From: an uncultured Sphingorhabdus sp.
GTDB lineage: Bacteria; Pseudomonadota; Alphaproteobacteria; Sphingomonadales; Sphingomonadaceae
Direction: 5' to 3'
DNA: 64,000 nt
NCBI GenBank assembly: GCA_947501885.1
Contig: CANMXN010000001.1
Location: 868,001 to 932,000, forward strand
This document shows positions 62,845 to 64,000 of this stretch, piece by piece. The notes under the pieces were generated by a model that saw only the letters and a program-made list of their open reading frames with translations, was not told where the DNA came from and did not search any database. The stretch's first letter is position 1; each line of letters starts with the position of its first letter. Both the position numbers and the translations under genes were made by a program.

Positions 62845-64000
62845 ATGAGTAACCGTACATCTCTTGATGATTTTAAAGCCGTTTTAACAGGCGTTTCGCG
62901 TGCTATCGCCGATAATGCAGAAGTAGAAATTGCCTATAGCGCTGACACGCCTTCACAGGCTGGCAATCACATAAAAATACCTATGCCGCAGCGTGATCTT
63001 CCTGCTGACCAAGTTGCATTGGCACGTGGCTATGCGGACAGCTTTTCACTGCGGCTCAAACATCATGATGAAGCGCAGCATTTCCAAGAACGCCCCAACG
63101 AAGCTGTTGCCGCCGCCGTTTTTGATGCCTTAGAAACAGCCCGTATAGAGGCTTTGGGCGCTCATTCTATGGAAGGCGTAGCCGATAATTTAAACCAAGC
63201 GTTAGAAAACCGCTTATTGGCTGATCCAATATCACGCGCTGAAAACCGCGATGAAGTGCCGCTGTCAACGGCAATTCAGCTCATTGCACGTGAACGTATA
63301 ACAGGCACTGCCATTCCAGATCAAGCAGCAGACGGCGTCAATATGGTGCGCGATTGGGTGGAAAATAAAGCAGGTAATGACATTGACGCCTTGGGCCTAG
63401 TGCTTGACAATCAAGAGGCATTTGCCAAATTGTCGCAGACCTTACTTGAGCATCTCGAGCTTACCGAGGGCGATGCTAATCCCGATGAAAGCGATAGCGA
63501 TGATCAAGATGATTCTTCTGAAGAGCAAGATGAAGGCGAAAGCGATCAAGATGCATCTGGCGATAGTGCCGAATCCGATGCTCGCGCAGAACAGCAAGAA
63601 GGCGAAGGCGAGGAGAGCCAAGGCGATATCGAAGAAAGCGATATGGATGATGATCAAGGGTCAGAAGGCGATATGGGCGATGAAGGGATGCAGCCTGTAT
63701 CCCCGCAGCGCCGCAATTGGGATGGACTGCCGCAAAGCGAGTATAAATTTTATACCAATGATCATGATGAAATTATTGAAGCTTCGGAACTGGCCGATCC
63801 TGATGAATTAGAACGATTACGCAAATATCTCGATACGCAAATAGAGAGTCTACAAGGCACTGTCACTAAGCTAGCTAACCGTTTACAACGCCGATTGATG
63901 GCACAGCAAAACCGTAGCTGGGATTTTGACCAAGAAGAAGGTTTGCTTGATGCAGCGCGCCTAGCGCGTGTTGTCACGGCACCTGGACAATCGCTATCTT
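62845..64000 (+). CDS. cobT: Cobaltochelatase subunit CobT (runs off the window)
   Basis: The open frame from the ATG at 62845 continues to the last base without a stop (385 codons). It begins MSNRTSLDDFKAVLTGVSRAIA and shows the CobT pattern with ERPNEAVAAAVFDALETARIEALG and a very acidic central stretch rich in Asp, Glu and Ser (about residues 208 to 280). It is followed by RRNWDGLPQSEYKFYTNDHDEI. The MIDAS-type C-terminal domain lies beyond the window. CobT with CobS and CobN inserts cobalt into hydrogenobyrinate in aerobic B12 synthesis. Confidence 0.92.
   Translation, partial: MSNRTSLDDFKAVLTGVSRAIADNAEVEIAYSADTPSQAGNHIKIPMPQRDLPADQVALARGYADSFSLRLKHHDEAQHFQERPNEAVAAAVFDALETARIEALGAHSMEGVADNLNQALENRLLADPISRAENRDEVPLSTAIQLIARERITGTAIPDQAADGVNMVRDWVENKAGNDIDALGLVLDNQEAFAKLSQTLLEHLELTEGDANPDESDSDDQDDSSEEQDEGESDQDASGDSAESDARAEQQEGEGEESQGDIEESDMDDDQGSEGDMGDEGMQPVSPQRRNWDGLPQSEYKFYTNDHDEIIEASELADPDELERLRKYLDTQIESLQGTVTKLANRLQRRLMAQQNRSWDFDQEEGLLDAARLARVVTAPGQSLS

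Noticed and set aside
1-64000. Mobile elements, CRISPR arrays, tRNA and rRNA genes.
   Set aside because: I looked for transposase-like proteins, regular repeats with spacers and cloverleaf sequences and saw none. Short tRNA genes could be missed by eye.

Overview
The window is a chromosomal segment of an alphaproteobacterium, most likely a low-GC member of the Sphingomonadales. This placement is inferred from gene order (str-S10-spc ribosomal operons ending in secY-adk), an edd-glk-eda Entner-Doudoroff operon, a second-type GltX, a type III polyketide synthase paired with an isoprenylcysteine-methyltransferase-like protein, and a CobT-type cobaltochelatase subunit. No rRNA, tRNA, CRISPR array, transposase or prophage gene was seen.

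Layout. (1) 1-16492, all minus strand: translation genes in transcription order rpsL-rpsG-fusA-tuf-rpsJ-rplC-rplD-rplW-rplB-rpsS-rplV-rpsC-rplP-rpmC-rpsQ-rplN-rplX-rplE-rpsN-rpsH-rplF-rplR-rpsE-rpmD-rplO-secY-adk. Tandem terminator-like hairpins follow tuf, and a structured gap with a possible promoter separates rpsJ from rplC. (2) 16680-32105: accessory and metabolic genes. These are a Fic/antitoxin pair, the polyketide synthase pair, DUF3667 and PhoX-like proteins, gltX, a DUF3604/parvulin/HupE trio, eda-glk-edd and hppD. (3) 32286-41671, plus strand: acetyl-CoA synthetase, then a tight four-gene operon (lysine-6-dehydrogenase-like, ALDH7, KamA-like radical SAM aminomutase, beta-amino-acid-type aminotransferase), then a GH42 beta-galactosidase. 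The four-gene set can be read as a lysine to beta-lysine to beta-aminoadipate to 3-oxoadipate route. (4) 41672-61877: a sigma54/NO-sensing regulatory system embedded in an exopolysaccharide locus. (5) 61881-64000: a CoA-transferase subunit A and the first part of cobT.

The most interesting part is region 4. An H-NOX haem protein gene overlaps a LuxO-like sigma54 activator gene. A hybrid kinase (coiled coil-PAS-HisKA-HATPase-REC-HPt) lies 10 kb away in the same locus. Between the H-NOX gene and the divergent polysaccharide-export operon are three perfect TTGCA-N3-TGCAA boxes, flanked on both sides by sigma54 -24/-12 promoters. A second set (one perfect box, one degenerate box, a sigma54 promoter, and a weaker one on the other strand) lies between the flippase operon and a WecG/sugar-transferase fusion gene. 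This predicts a circuit in which NO acts through H-NOX, the kinase and a LuxO-like activator to control exopolysaccharide synthesis. It resembles the Vibrio HqsK/LuxO branch but appears wired directly to polysaccharide genes.
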